From contig CAJUEF010000017.1 in NCBI GenBank assembly GCA_910585035.1, forward strand, positions 1-25,326: a stretch of 25,326 nucleotides of DNA, in the 5' to 3' direction. Shown here piece by piece: positions 8,053 through 16,410 of the stretch; position 1 is the first letter of the stretch, and each line of letters begins with the position of its first letter. The notes beneath the pieces were generated by a model. The model saw nothing but the letters and a program-made list of their open reading frames with translations. It did not search any database and was not told where the DNA came from. A program made the position numbers and the translations under genes. Source of the stretch: an uncultured Christensenellaceae bacterium (GTDB taxonomy: Bacteria > Bacillota > Clostridia > Christensenellales > MGBC116941).

Positions 8053-8499
8053 TTACGATTGGCATTCGCATACAAGGTTATCTTCTTGATAGAGGTATTC
8101 ATCCATAATCTGCTGAACATTTTTGTTTATAGCCTGAAGCATTTCACGGGCGTATTTCTTGCTATCCTCACTGTTAAAAGGGCATTGAATAAATTTAGTC
8201 AGGCCTTGAATGCCCATAAGGTTGCCTCTAAGCAGGCATTTTATAAGGTCATAGGTATTGTGTTTTAGGAAGAGATCCATTTTCATCATCCAGGAAAAAT
8301 ATATGGATTTTATAGCGCCTATGTCGTCCAGCCCATAATATACCTTTTCCATTTTGTGCATTTGTTCTTCATATACCTCTCTTTGCGTACGTATTGTATT
8401 CATTAAACGTTCGTCAGTTACATAGCGCATAATATGCTCGCAGTATTCCTTGCCCATTTGCGCTGTGTTATGAAGCTTATTTATTTCATATTTAATCAT
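8053..8499 (-). CDS. Small all-helical protein, ferritin-like in appearance
   Basis: 148 residues predicted to be almost entirely helical, without signal peptide. The spacing of Glu, His and Met residues (KEYCEHIM, REVYEEQMHKMEKVYY) recalls four-helix bundles of the ferritin-like/DUF2383 type, but a full set of di-iron ligands is not obvious and I do not assign the family firmly. The C-terminus ends in CECQ, with further cysteines near 20 and 105. The start is well supported by AGGAGG (complement of 8508-8513). It is a monocistronic gene convergent with the 7524-7991 gene and divergent from zapA. The function is unknown; a role in stress response or as a metal or redox protein would be a guess. 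Confidence 0.65.
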   Translation of the reverse strand: MIKYEINKLHNTAQMGKEYCEHIMRYVTDERLMNTIRTQREVYEEQMHKMEKVYYGLDDIGAIKSIYFSWMMKMDLFLKHNTYDLIKCLLRGNLMGIQGLTKFIQCPFNSEDSKKYAREMLQAINKNVQQIMDEYLYQEDNLVCECQS

Positions 8500-8570
8500 G
8501 GTTTATACCTCCTGCTTACTGATGTTAATATTATTACCAAAAAAGAAATTATTATTACAAAGATAAGATG

Positions 8571-8599
8571 TTGCGAAGAAAGGCTTTTTAATATATACT
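8571..8599 (+). promoter_or_regulatory. Promoter of zapA
   Basis: TTGCGA (8571-8576) and TATACT (8594-8599) with a 17-base spacer; the predicted start is near 8606. The ribosome site AAAGGA lies at 8615-8620 before the ATG at 8630. Confidence 0.65.
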
Positions 8600-8629
8600 T
8601 GTAACTAACGAAAAAAAGGATGTGCCTTT

Positions 8630-8932
8630 ATGGAGAAAAAAAGTACAAAAATTAAGATTGGCGGCATTGAATACACAATTACCGGCTACGAAGAACCGGA
8701 ATATATGCAAAAGGTCGCTGTTTATGTAGATAAAAAAATGAACGAGGTAAGACAAAAGTGCTTTAGTCTTGATTCCGCTATGATTGCTGTGCTTACAGCC
8801 GTTAATTTGGCTGATGAGAATTTAAAACTTTATGACAGGGTTGAAGAACTGGAAAAGGAAATAAACAGGCTGGGAAATAGGCAGGATATTAAAAATAATC
8901 ATGGAACTGTTGTAAAACGGAAAAGAGGTTAA
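8630..8932 (+). CDS. zapA: Cell division protein ZapA
   Basis: Small cytosolic protein that bundles FtsZ protofilaments and stabilises the division ring. The 100 residues show the family pattern: an N-terminal beta hairpin (KIKIGGIEYTITG), the segment Y-M-x-K-V-A-V-Y-V-D-K-K-M, the hydrophobic helix DSAMIAVLTAVNLADE, and a coiled-coil helix (about 60-90), where dimers and tetramers form. The basic tail VKRKRG is typical of Firmicute versions. It is placed directly before the U32 gene and mutS2, an order common in Clostridia. A terminator lies right at its stop codon, so cotranscription with the next gene is partial at most. Confidence 0.9.
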   Translation: MEKKSTKIKIGGIEYTITGYEEPEYMQKVAVYVDKKMNEVRQKCFSLDSAMIAVLTAVNLADENLKLYDRVEELEKEINRLGNRQDIKNNHGTVVKRKRG

Positions 8933-8962
8933 AGCAAATTTTATATTTGCTTTTTCTTTTTT
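8931..8962 (+). terminator. Intrinsic terminator after zapA
   Basis: 9-bp stem AAAGCAAAT (8931-8939) / ATTTGCTTT (8945-8953) with a 5-base loop, followed by a long T-rich tract to 8963. The stem begins inside the zapA stop codon. It is weak in GC, so it may act as an attenuator. Confidence 0.75.
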
Positions 8963-8998
8963 TGTATAATATTATTTTGATTTTTAAACAGGTGAAAT

Positions 8999-11050
8999 AT
9001 GAAAGATATAGAATTGCTTGCTCCTGCAGGGAGCATGGAAGGGCTAAAGGCGGCAGTATCCTTTGGTGCGGATGCTGTTTATCTTGGGGGACAAAGACAT
9101 AACGCAAGAATAAATGCAAAAAATTTTGATGAGGAGGAAATAAGGCAGGCAATTAAATATGCAAGGCTCAGGGGCAAAAAAGTTTATGTAACCCTTAATA
9201 CTCTGCTTTTTGAGAATGAACTGGAGGGAATAATTGAATATGTAAACGGTCTTCAGGAAATGGGAGCGTGCGCTGTTATACTTCAGGATTTGGGAGCGGC
9301 AAAAATTATTGGAGAAGAATGCACGATACCAATGCATGCCAGCACTCAAATGGGTATACATAATTTGGACGGCTGCAATGCCATAGAAAAGCTTGGGTTT
9401 GAGCGGGCAATACTTTCAAGGGAAGTTCCATTAAAAGAGATAGAGTATATAAGTAAAAGAAGTAATATGGAATTGGAAACTTTCGTGCACGGCGCTCTTT
9501 GCTCTTGCTTTTCCGGTCAGTGTTTGTTTTCGTATTTAAAGGGGGGAAGAAGCGGAAACAGGGGAGAATGCGCCCAGCCTTGCAGGCTGGAATATAAGGG
9601 ATTTGGGCATCCTTTTAGCACTAAGGATTTAATGGCTTTGGAGCTGTTGCCAAGGCTTATTGAAGCAGGGGTTACGTCGTTTAAAATTGAAGGAAGAATG
9701 AAACGGCCGGCTTATGCAGGGGTAGTTACCGGAATATATAGGAAAGCTATTGATTTGGCTCTTGCAGGAAAGGATATGCCTGTTCAAAAATACAAACAGG
9801 AGCTTATAAAGATATACAATCGCGGAGGATTCACAAAGGGATATTACCTTGATAATAAAGATATTTTCGCAAGTGAACGCCCTAACCATATGGGAGAAAA
9901 AGTAGGCGTTGTAACGGCTGCTAAAAAAAACCGTTTGGAAATCAAGGCAGACAGGGAAATAAATGTTTATGACGGGCTTTCCTTTGGCAGTGTAGGAATG
10001 GAAATATCGGATTTGTATGAGGATGGAAAGCGGGTGGAAAAAGGCAAGGGAAATCTGTCCTTTAGCTGTGTGTTAAAGGGAATAAAAAAAGGAGATACAG
10101 TTTATCGCACTACTGATTATGCTCAGATAAAGACCGTTGAAGATAAAATTCTGCATGATGATTTGGAAATTCCCGTGGAGGTGGAGTGTGAAATTCATGA
10201 AAATATAAGGCTAAAGCTTAAAAGCATGAATAAATCGGCAGAGGTTTTAAGCAAAGAGCCTGTAGAAGCGGCAAGAACAAGGAATACTACCTTTGAAGAT
10301 GTAAAAAAATGTATGACTAAGTTTGGAGATACTGTTTTTGTTCCTTCAAAAATAAGAATTGATATTGACAACGGTGTGTTTGTGCCTGTAAAGGAAATGA
10401 ATTTGCTTAGAAGGAAAGCTGTAGCGCTTTTGGAAAAGGAACTTATAAGTGGAAATAAACGGGAAAAAATAACGTATTTGGAATTAAAAAGACATAAAGA
10501 CAAAGGATATAATAAAGTAACTATTGGTATGCTTGAAAAAAGGCGTACGGCGGACTGCGATTTGTTTTTGGTTTATCCAAAGAATATAAGGGATGGAGCA
10601 GGCAGCGCAGACGGTATTGTGCTTCCACCGGTTTCTTTTGATGAAGATTTGGCGGAAACAGAAAAGGCGGTTAGGACAAATGATATTCTTGTGTGCAATA
10701 ATGTGGCACAGATAGAGAGGTTTAAAGGAAAGTGCAGAATATGGGCGGGAATGGGAATGAATTGCACCAACAGTTATTGCGCGCAGGTCTTATATAATAT
10801 GGGGTGTGAAGAAATAATAAGCTCTGTTGAGGCAAGTGTTAAAGGAACCCTTAAAATAAAAGATGGATTTATTCCCGCAATGGTTTTCACAGCTTGCCCT
10901 AAAAAGGCGGCTGTTGGCTGTGAAAAGTGTAAAAGTGAAAGTATTACGGGAGACGGGAAAAAAGAATTTACATGTGTTAAGCTAAAGAATACATATTCTT
11001 TTTTACTTTCCAAATATAAAAGTGATTTTGGGCAAGTGGAATTTATATAA
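8999..11050 (+). CDS. U32 family protein, RlhA-like (23S rRNA hydroxylation type)
   Basis: 683 residues, annotated traditionally as a collagenase-like peptidase U32. The length and layout (U32 core about 1-320 followed by a C-terminal DUF3656-like part) match E. coli RlhA, which is needed for hydroxylation of 23S rRNA C2501. Core motifs seen: ELLAPAGS at the start, HASTQMG (113-119), FVHGALCSCFSGQC (162-175) and RSGNRGECAQPCR (184-196). Cys168, Cys175, Cys191 and Cys195 correspond to the four cysteines that hold an iron-sulfur cluster in related UbiU/UbiV-type U32 proteins. A further Cys group (CPKK, GCEKC) sits near 635-650. A -10-like TATAAT at 8965-8970 lies 29 bases before the start. True protease activity is doubtful; an RNA-modification role is inferred from the family. 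Confidence 0.85.
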   Translation: MKDIELLAPAGSMEGLKAAVSFGADAVYLGGQRHNARINAKNFDEEEIRQAIKYARLRGKKVYVTLNTLLFENELEGIIEYVNGLQEMGACAVILQDLGAAKIIGEECTIPMHASTQMGIHNLDGCNAIEKLGFERAILSREVPLKEIEYISKRSNMELETFVHGALCSCFSGQCLFSYLKGGRSGNRGECAQPCRLEYKGFGHPFSTKDLMALELLPRLIEAGVTSFKIEGRMKRPAYAGVVTGIYRKAIDLALAGKDMPVQKYKQELIKIYNRGGFTKGYYLDNKDIFASERPNHMGEKVGVVTAAKKNRLEIKADREINVYDGLSFGSVGMEISDLYEDGKRVEKGKGNLSFSCVLKGIKKGDTVYRTTDYAQIKTVEDKILHDDLEIPVEVECEIHENIRLKLKSMNKSAEVLSKEPVEAARTRNTTFEDVKKCMTKFGDTVFVPSKIRIDIDNGVFVPVKEMNLLRRKAVALLEKELISGNKREKITYLELKRHKDKGYNKVTIGMLEKRRTADCDLFLVYPKNIRDGAGSADGIVLPPVSFDEDLAETEKAVRTNDILVCNNVAQIERFKGKCRIWAGMGMNCTNSYCAQVLYNMGCEEIISSVEASVKGTLKIKDGFIPAMVFTACPKKAAVGCEKCKSESITGDGKKEFTCVKLKNTYSFLLSKYKSDFGQVEFI

Positions 11051-11090
11051 CAAAAACAGTAAAAGGCTTTTAAAGAAAGGAAGCGGTACG

Positions 11091-11174
11091 TTGGCACAAA
11101 ACAGTAATTTATATACTGTGTTTTGTGCAAATTATGTATCGCCCGGGGATTATAATGGAACAATTAGAATTTGA
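11091..11174 (+). promoter_or_regulatory. Candidate leader ORF and hairpin overlapping the mutS2 start
   Basis: A TTG codon at 11091 preceded at 7 bases by AAGGAAG (11077-11083) opens a 27-codon frame that ends with TGA at 11172-11174, past the mutS2 start at 11155. The same DNA holds an inverted repeat: arm 11094-11106 (GCACAAAACAGTA) and arm 11114-11128, complementary apart from a 2-base bulge, with a 7-base loop. No T tract follows, so it is not a terminator. Together they could form a translational-coupling or attenuation element for mutS2. Alternatively the frame is chance and the hairpin is only an mRNA processing or stability element. Confidence 0.35.
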
Positions 11175-13482
11175 CAAGATAATTAACATATTAACTACCT
11201 TTGCAGTGACAGAGCTTGGTAAAAAAAGATGTAAAAAAACTAAACCTTGCGGCAGTTTTTTTGAAGCAGAACAGCAGCTTGATTTAACCCAGTGTGCCGT
11301 TGATACAAGAATAAAGCTGGGCAGCAGCCCAATAAGACCGTTTAGCGATATAAGCGATAGCGTTAAAAGAGCAAGTATTGGGGGAAGCCTTGGCATTGGA
11401 CAGATAATGAAGGTTGGGAATTTGCTTTCTGCCTCACATACGGCAAAAAAACACTTGATTGCTGATGATATTCCAATGGAAATATCATCTATTGCTTCAT
11501 CAATAACTCTTAATGAGAGGCTGCAAAAGGACATTACCGAGTGCTTTATCTCTGAAAACGAGGTAAGTGATAGCGCTTCCGAGCAGCTGCGCATTATACG
11601 CAGAAAAATGCACAAGTGCCAGGGAAGAATAAGAGATAAGCTTTCGTCTATGATTAGTTCTTCAGCATTTGCTAAAAATTTGCAGGACCCTATTATTACA
11701 ATGCGAAACGGTAAATTTGTATTGCCTGTTAAAAGTGAATGCAGAGGGAATGTCCCGGGGGTACTTCATGACCAGAGCGCCAGCGGTCAGACTGTATTTA
11801 TTGAGCCTATGGCGGTTGTAGAAATAAACAATGAGCTTATAGCTCTGACCATTGAAGAAAGGGCGGAAATAGAAAGAATTTTAGAAGCATTTTCTGCACG
11901 TATTGGTGAAATTGCAGATGAGCTAAATACAAATGCTGAAGTTTTGGTAACGCTGGACGTGCTTTTTGCAAAGGCGGCGATGGCAGCAGAGATGAAAGCT
12001 TCAAGGCCTGTGCTAAGCAGTGATGGGATAATAGATTTAAAGCAGGCAAGGCATCCACTTATTGACGCAGATAAGGTTGTTCCCGTTGACGTTACAATTA
12101 AAAAGGATATTGACTGTCTGCTTATTACCGGCCCTAACACCGGTGGAAAGACGGTTACTTTAAAAACAATTGGTCTTTTTGCTCTTATGGCTAAAAGCGG
12201 TATGTTTATATGTGCAGATATAAACAGTAAAATCAGTTTTTTCTCTAATATATATGTGGATATTGGCGATATTCAAAGTATTGAACAAAGCTTAAGTACG
12301 TTTTCCGGTCACATTAAGCGGATTGTAGACATTTTTGACAAGGTACAGCAAGGAGACTTGTGTCTTTTAGACGAGCTTGGAGCAGGAACAGACCCTATTG
12401 AAGGAGCTGCACTTGCAACTGCAATAGTTGACGTGCTGATTGGACGAGGAGTAAAGGTGGCTGCAACAACTCACTATGCAGAATTAAAAGCCTTTGCTAT
12501 TGCAAATCCAAGAATTGAGAATGCCGGTATGGAGTTTGATATTAACACACTGTCACCAACTTATAAGCTTATCACGGGCCTTGCAGGAAAGAGCAACGCC
12601 TTTCTTATAAGCAAGCGTTTGGGGCTCGAGGACGAGGTAATAAATAACGCAAGAGAAAGAATGGGTAAACGAGATGTGCAGTTTGAAAATGTGATTTCAT
12701 CGGCGGAAAAGCTTAAAACCAAAGCTATCAGGGATTTGGAAAAGGCAAGCGCATTAAAAGCAGATAATGAAAAGCTGAATAAGCGCCTTAAAGACGTTTA
12801 TGACAAGCAGCAAAAAGAATATAAACGAATTGTGGAAAAGGCCAAGGAAGAAGCAAAATCAATTTTGGAACAGGCCAGCGATGAAGCAAAAGAGGTCATA
12901 AAGGATATAAGAAAGATAAAGGTGAATTTGGAAAGAGAGGATGAACAAACAATTCAAAAGGGCGGCCAGCGTATTAAAAAGCAGCTTGAAAAGGTTATTG
13001 AAAACGAATTGGAAGAAAAAGGAGCAGCCCTTGCAAAAAACCTTAAAGCAGGAGATGTCGCCGACCTTATGGGGGTAGGTAAGGTTACAATAGTTGAAGA
13101 GCCGGACAGCAAAGGAAATGTTGTGGTTATGGGAGGCTCTGTGAAATTTACTGTTAAAAAAGACAAGCTTTATGAATATACAGGCGCAGGTGAAAAAAAG
13201 AAAAGCAGTAAAAAAGCCAATATTAAATTAAAGTCAGATGTAAAACAGGAAATAATGCTTTTAGGTAAAAATATAGACGATGCATGTCTTGAAATAGACA
13301 AGTGTATAGACGACGCCTTACTCTGTAATATAAAGGAGTTAAGACTTGTGCACGGTAAAGGCACAGGTGCGCTGAGAAAAGGAATTCACAGCCATTTAAA
13401 AAGAAACAGATATGTGGATGACTTTAGGCTTGCGGCATATGGCGAGGGGGATTCAGGTGTTACAATTGTTACCCTTAAATAG
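11155..13482 (+). CDS. mutS2: MutS2 family protein (DNA/ribosome-associated ATPase with Smr domain)
   Basis: 775-residue MutS paralogue; family members suppress homologous recombination, and in Bacillus act in rescue of collided ribosomes. Seen: MutS-type lever/core helices (about 1-310), Walker A GPNTGGKT (about 325-332), Walker B LCLLDELGAGTDP (about 402-414), the TTHYAELK segment, a long Glu/Lys/Ala-rich coiled coil (about 500-620), a KOW-like beta segment (about 625-675), and a C-terminal Smr domain with the HGKGTGALR loop. The usual LDLRG box at the beginning of Smr reads IMLLG here. Start at 11155 is preferred because MEQLEFDKI is the typical N-terminus and GGGGAT precedes it; an in-frame GTG at 11125 lacks a ribosome site. 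The downstream DUF523 gene overlaps its 3' end. Confidence 0.92.
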   Translation: MEQLEFDKIINILTTFAVTELGKKRCKKTKPCGSFFEAEQQLDLTQCAVDTRIKLGSSPIRPFSDISDSVKRASIGGSLGIGQIMKVGNLLSASHTAKKHLIADDIPMEISSIASSITLNERLQKDITECFISENEVSDSASEQLRIIRRKMHKCQGRIRDKLSSMISSSAFAKNLQDPIITMRNGKFVLPVKSECRGNVPGVLHDQSASGQTVFIEPMAVVEINNELIALTIEERAEIERILEAFSARIGEIADELNTNAEVLVTLDVLFAKAAMAAEMKASRPVLSSDGIIDLKQARHPLIDADKVVPVDVTIKKDIDCLLITGPNTGGKTVTLKTIGLFALMAKSGMFICADINSKISFFSNIYVDIGDIQSIEQSLSTFSGHIKRIVDIFDKVQQGDLCLLDELGAGTDPIEGAALATAIVDVLIGRGVKVAATTHYAELKAFAIANPRIENAGMEFDINTLSPTYKLITGLAGKSNAFLISKRLGLEDEVINNARERMGKRDVQFENVISSAEKLKTKAIRDLEKASALKADNEKLNKRLKDVYDKQQKEYKRIVEKAKEEAKSILEQASDEAKEVIKDIRKIKVNLEREDEQTIQKGGQRIKKQLEKVIENELEEKGAALAKNLKAGDVADLMGVGKVTIVEEPDSKGNVVVMGGSVKFTVKKDKLYEYTGAGEKKKSSKKANIKLKSDVKQEIMLLGKNIDDACLEIDKCIDDALLCNIKELRLVHGKGTGALRKGIHSHLKRNRYVDDFRLAAYGEGDSGVTIVTLK

Positions 13483-13900
13483 CACTGCCGTATCTGCCTG
13501 TTTGGTTGGCAAAAAATGCAGGTATGACGGAAGATGCTCTAAAAACATAGATGATTTAAAGATGTGTTTATCCATATGTCCGGAGGTACTTGGAGGTCTT
13601 GGGATACCAAGAATTCCCTGTGAGATAAAAAGGGGCGATGGATTTGATGTGATTGCCGGAAAAACGTCTGTAATTGGCAGTGACGCAGCAGACTATACCC
13701 ACGAATTTTTAAATGGAGCACAAAAAGCTTTAAAAATTTGTTTGGAAAATGGCATAAATACTGTTATACTAAAAGAAAGAAGCCCGTCCTGCGGAGTTAA
13801 AAACGTGTATAACGGCGGAAGCTTAACTGGGGGATGCGGAGTAACAGCAGCTTTGCTTATTAAAAATGGCATAAAAGTTATAAGTGACGAAGATTTATAA
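13457..13900 (+). CDS. DUF523 family protein
   Basis: Small cytosolic cysteine-rich protein of unknown biochemical role. Family features seen: SACLVGKKCRYDG near the N-terminus (13-25), CPEVLGGL, the I-P-C-E-I segment, a DYTHEFLNGAQKAL helix, and KERSPSCG near the C-terminal third, followed by GGCGVTAALL. The start is GTG at 13457, 6 bases after GAGGGGG (13444-13450) inside the mutS2 coding region, giving 147 residues; earlier in-frame codons back to 13412 are not preceded by a comparable site. The 26-base overlap with mutS2 implies cotranscription. In other bacteria DUF523 is sometimes fused to DUF1722; here it stands alone. Confidence 0.88.
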   Translation: MLQLLPLNSTAVSACLVGKKCRYDGRCSKNIDDLKMCLSICPEVLGGLGIPRIPCEIKRGDGFDVIAGKTSVIGSDAADYTHEFLNGAQKALKICLENGINTVILKERSPSCGVKNVYNGGSLTGGCGVTAALLIKNGIKVISDEDL

Positions 13901-13971
13901 AGGGATTTTAAGTAAACCTAAGAAAGAGGTTTAAAGCGTAATAAAATCTTGGTATAAGGAGGTTTTAATTA

Positions 13972-14634
13972 ATGAACAAAGTGCTTGTTGTAGACGATGA
14001 TAAAAATATATGTGAAATATTAAAGATTTTTTTGGAGAAAGACGGTCTCAAGGTTTATACCGCAAATGACGGTGAAACAGCATTGAAGATGTTTAATGAA
14101 GTAAAGCCCACCATTGCACTTCTTGACATAATGATGCCGGGGATGGATGGGATTGAGCTTTGCAAGGAAATACGTAAAATTGATAACACCCCAATTATGT
14201 TTATATCCGCAAAGGATCAGACTATGGATAAAATTTTGGGCTTGGAGCTGGGTGCAGACGATTATATTGTAAAACCTTTTGACGCCAGCGAGGTTGTAGC
14301 AAGGGTTAAAGCAATTCTCCGCCGAATTGTTACAAAGGATAAGGCCGTGGAATATGAGGACCTTAGCATTGATATAAACAGCTTTACAGTTGTTTATAAA
14401 GGCGAAAAATACGAGCTTCCTCCAAAGGAGCTGGAGCTGTTTTATTTTCTTGCCAAAAATCCTAACCGTGTGTACACAAGAGAGCAGCTTCTTGACAACG
14501 TGTGGGGAATTGATTTTTTTGGTGACAGCAGAACGGTGGACGTACATATAAAAAGGCTGAGGGAAAAATTTGTTCACGATAAATGGGGGATAAAAACCGT
14601 TTGGGGAGTTGGCTATAAATTTGAAGTCAATTAA
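13972..14634 (+). CDS. OmpR/PhoB-type response regulator
   Basis: 220-residue transcription regulator. The receiver domain (1-118) has the acidic pocket Asp8-Asp9-Asp10, the phospho-acceptor Asp52 in LLDIMMPG, Ser79 and Lys101 (IVKPF). The winged helix-turn-helix DNA-binding domain (about 125-220) contains LPPKELELFYFL, the recognition part VDVHIKRLREK and a final GVGYKF strand. AAGGAGG lies 8 bases before the ATG. It is followed after 9 bases by its histidine kinase. A 7-bp hairpin TAAACCT/AGGTTTA (13914-13934) lies in the 71-base gap after DUF523; I saw no clear promoter there, so it may be partly read through from mutS2-DUF523. Targets are unknown; the neighbouring adhesin gene is a reasonable guess. 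Confidence 0.93.
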   Translation: MNKVLVVDDDKNICEILKIFLEKDGLKVYTANDGETALKMFNEVKPTIALLDIMMPGMDGIELCKEIRKIDNTPIMFISAKDQTMDKILGLELGADDYIVKPFDASEVVARVKAILRRIVTKDKAVEYEDLSIDINSFTVVYKGEKYELPPKELELFYFLAKNPNRVYTREQLLDNVWGIDFFGDSRTVDVHIKRLREKFVHDKWGIKTVWGVGYKFEVN

Positions 14635-14643
14635 GGTGAACTA

Positions 14644-16065
14644 ATGTTTAAATCATTTTTTTCCAAGGTAATTTTAACCTTTACGCTGATAGTTGTTGTT
14701 GTAATTGCGTCTATTGTTTTTGCACAAAATTATTATTACACCAATTTATATATACAAAATGTGCTAAATGAAATAGAGGAAGAAGCAAATGACCTTGCGC
14801 AAAAGGTTGGGGATTATTTGGAAAACCCAACCTATAGCTATCAGTCAAAATATGTTAAGTCTCTTGATTTTATTTCCCAGAAATATAATGCGCTGGTTTG
14901 GATAATGGATACGGACGGAAACATTATTATAAGCCAGGGAGGAGATATAAGCTTTTCCGGGAAAAAGATACCTGATATTGCTTTAAGTAAATACCTCAAT
15001 CCTGTATTACAGGGGCATACGGTGAGAACAGCTGATTTTTTTAGAGCTGATGAAAGTGACCCCATTGTCACCATATGCGTGCCTGCAAAATCAGGAGGGG
15101 AAGTGGCTGCAATAATTGCTGTTAATACACATGTTGCAAACCTCTCCAATTTTACCAAGACCATATCAAAAAGCATGTGGATGCTGCCATTTGTAGCTTT
15201 CTTTATTGCTGCGCTGTTTGTTGTGATTGCTTCCGGCTATATTTCAAGACCTTTGCAGGAGCTTAATAAACTGGCTATTGAGGCGGGAAAAGGAAATTTT
15301 AATTATAGATACGATATAAATTCTCAAACGGAAATTGCTCACATTGGCGAAAACTTTAATAAGATGATGAGCCGCTTAAGCAAAATGGAAAAGTTTAGAA
15401 GCGATTTTGTTCAAAACGCATCTCATGAGTTAAAGGCGCCTATTACTGTAATATCCGGATATTGCCAGGCGCTTATGGATGAAAGTCTGGACGAGGATAA
15501 GCGCAAAGAATATTTAAATATAATTCTTAGTGAGACAGATAGAATGAAGCAGCTTATCGAAACCCTTATGAGTCTGTCTAGAATTGAATCAGGGAATGAC
15601 GTCCTTAATAAAGAGCATTTTAATATAAACGAAGTGCTTAGCCAAAAACTACTGGCATTTGAATTTGAAATAGAAAAAAAGGCTCTTGGAATAGAAATTA
15701 ACTATGAAAGCGATGTTTTGGAAGTATGTGCGGATAAGGCGAAAATTGAGCAGGTAATTATAAATCTGCTGCAAAATGCAATTAAATATACAAGAGAAAA
15801 AGATAAGATAATAATAACAACAAGGCAGGTAAAGGCAAAAGCATATATTGAAATTATGGATACGGGTATAGGCATAGATGAAAAGGATTTAGACAGCATA
15901 TTTGACAGGTTTTACACGGTGGATAAGGCGAAAACTCCAGGGAAATCCGGAAGCGGTATTGGTCTGTCACTGGTAAAAAATATACTTGAGCTTCATGAAA
16001 GTCAAATATTTGTAGACAGTGAAAAGGATAGATTTACCAGATTTTACTTTTATTTAGATATGTAA
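14644..16065 (+). CDS. Membrane sensor histidine kinase
   Basis: 473-residue partner of the regulator encoded just upstream. Transmembrane helices at about 9-28 and 178-198 flank a roughly 150-residue extracellular sensor region that looks PAS/Cache-like (LVWIMDTDGNIIIS at about 84-97). A HAMP linker (200-252) follows, then the dimerisation/phospho-acceptor domain with SHELKAP, where His261 is the autophosphorylation site. The ATPase domain has the N box NLLQNAIKY (374-382), G1 DTGIGI (406-411), the F box FDRFY and G2 GSGIGLSL (436-443). All catalytic boxes are intact. The gene ends at a strong terminator. Layout resembles VicK/PhoR-type kinases. The signal is not predictable from sequence; an envelope or wall cue would fit the adjacent surface protein. 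Confidence 0.93.
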   Translation: MFKSFFSKVILTFTLIVVVVIASIVFAQNYYYTNLYIQNVLNEIEEEANDLAQKVGDYLENPTYSYQSKYVKSLDFISQKYNALVWIMDTDGNIIISQGGDISFSGKKIPDIALSKYLNPVLQGHTVRTADFFRADESDPIVTICVPAKSGGEVAAIIAVNTHVANLSNFTKTISKSMWMLPFVAFFIAALFVVIASGYISRPLQELNKLAIEAGKGNFNYRYDINSQTEIAHIGENFNKMMSRLSKMEKFRSDFVQNASHELKAPITVISGYCQALMDESLDEDKRKEYLNIILSETDRMKQLIETLMSLSRIESGNDVLNKEHFNINEVLSQKLLAFEFEIEKKALGIEINYESDVLEVCADKAKIEQVIINLLQNAIKYTREKDKIIITTRQVKAKAYIEIMDTGIGIDEKDLDSIFDRFYTVDKAKTPGKSGSGIGLSLVKNILELHESQIFVDSEKDRFTRFYFYLDM

Positions 16066-16099
16066 ATGGCATATATTACCTATATTTAAATAATATACC

Positions 16100-16125
16100 A
16101 AAGACGCCAAAAGGCGTCTTTTTTT
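16100..16125 (+). terminator. Intrinsic terminator after the two-component operon
   Basis: 9-bp stem AAAGACGCC (16100-16108) / GGCGTCTTT (16113-16121) with loop AAAA and a run of seven T (16119-16125). Confidence 0.92.
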
Positions 16126-16410
16126 ATATTGTTTTTATATAAAAAAAAGATAAAAATCTACAAAAAATTATAACAAAATATAGACTTTTTGTTACAATAA
16201 TATTCCACTTTTTACCATCACAAAAATAGTGTTATTTCAAATTAAAACAAAATAATCCCCCCATTTTAAACAAAAAAATAATAGTTGTAAAAATATCATT
16301 TGTATTCTATCATATTTGTCACAAAAAGTCTGAGTTGTGATACAAAAGCAAGAAAATATAGAAGGATAACTTAATTACAGATACTTAATTGAATGGTAAA
16401 GGTGTTTAAA
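16126..16410 (+). promoter_or_regulatory. AT-rich regulatory leader of the giant adhesin gene
   Basis: 285 non-coding bases. Seen in it: an 8-bp inverted repeat TAACAAAA/TTTTGTTA (16171-16178, 16187-16194), the motif TTTGTTACAA (16188-16197), an isolated C6 run (16257-16262), a promoter-like pair TTGTAA (16285-16290) and TATCAT (16308-16313) with a 17-base spacer, and a dyad TTTGTCACAA (16315-16324) / TTGTGATACAAA (16335-16346) that differs from perfect only by one inserted T. The dyad lies at the predicted transcription start, so it could be an operator or a 5' hairpin. The ribosome site AAAGGTG is at 16398-16404. Confidence 0.5.

Noticed and set aside
13914..13934. 7-bp hairpin between DUF523 and the response regulator as a terminator
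   Set aside because: It is short, AT-rich and not followed by a T tract.
16257..16262. C6 run in the adhesin leader as a phase-variation tract
   Set aside because: Only six bases long, and placed upstream of the predicted promoter rather than in its spacer or in coding sequence.
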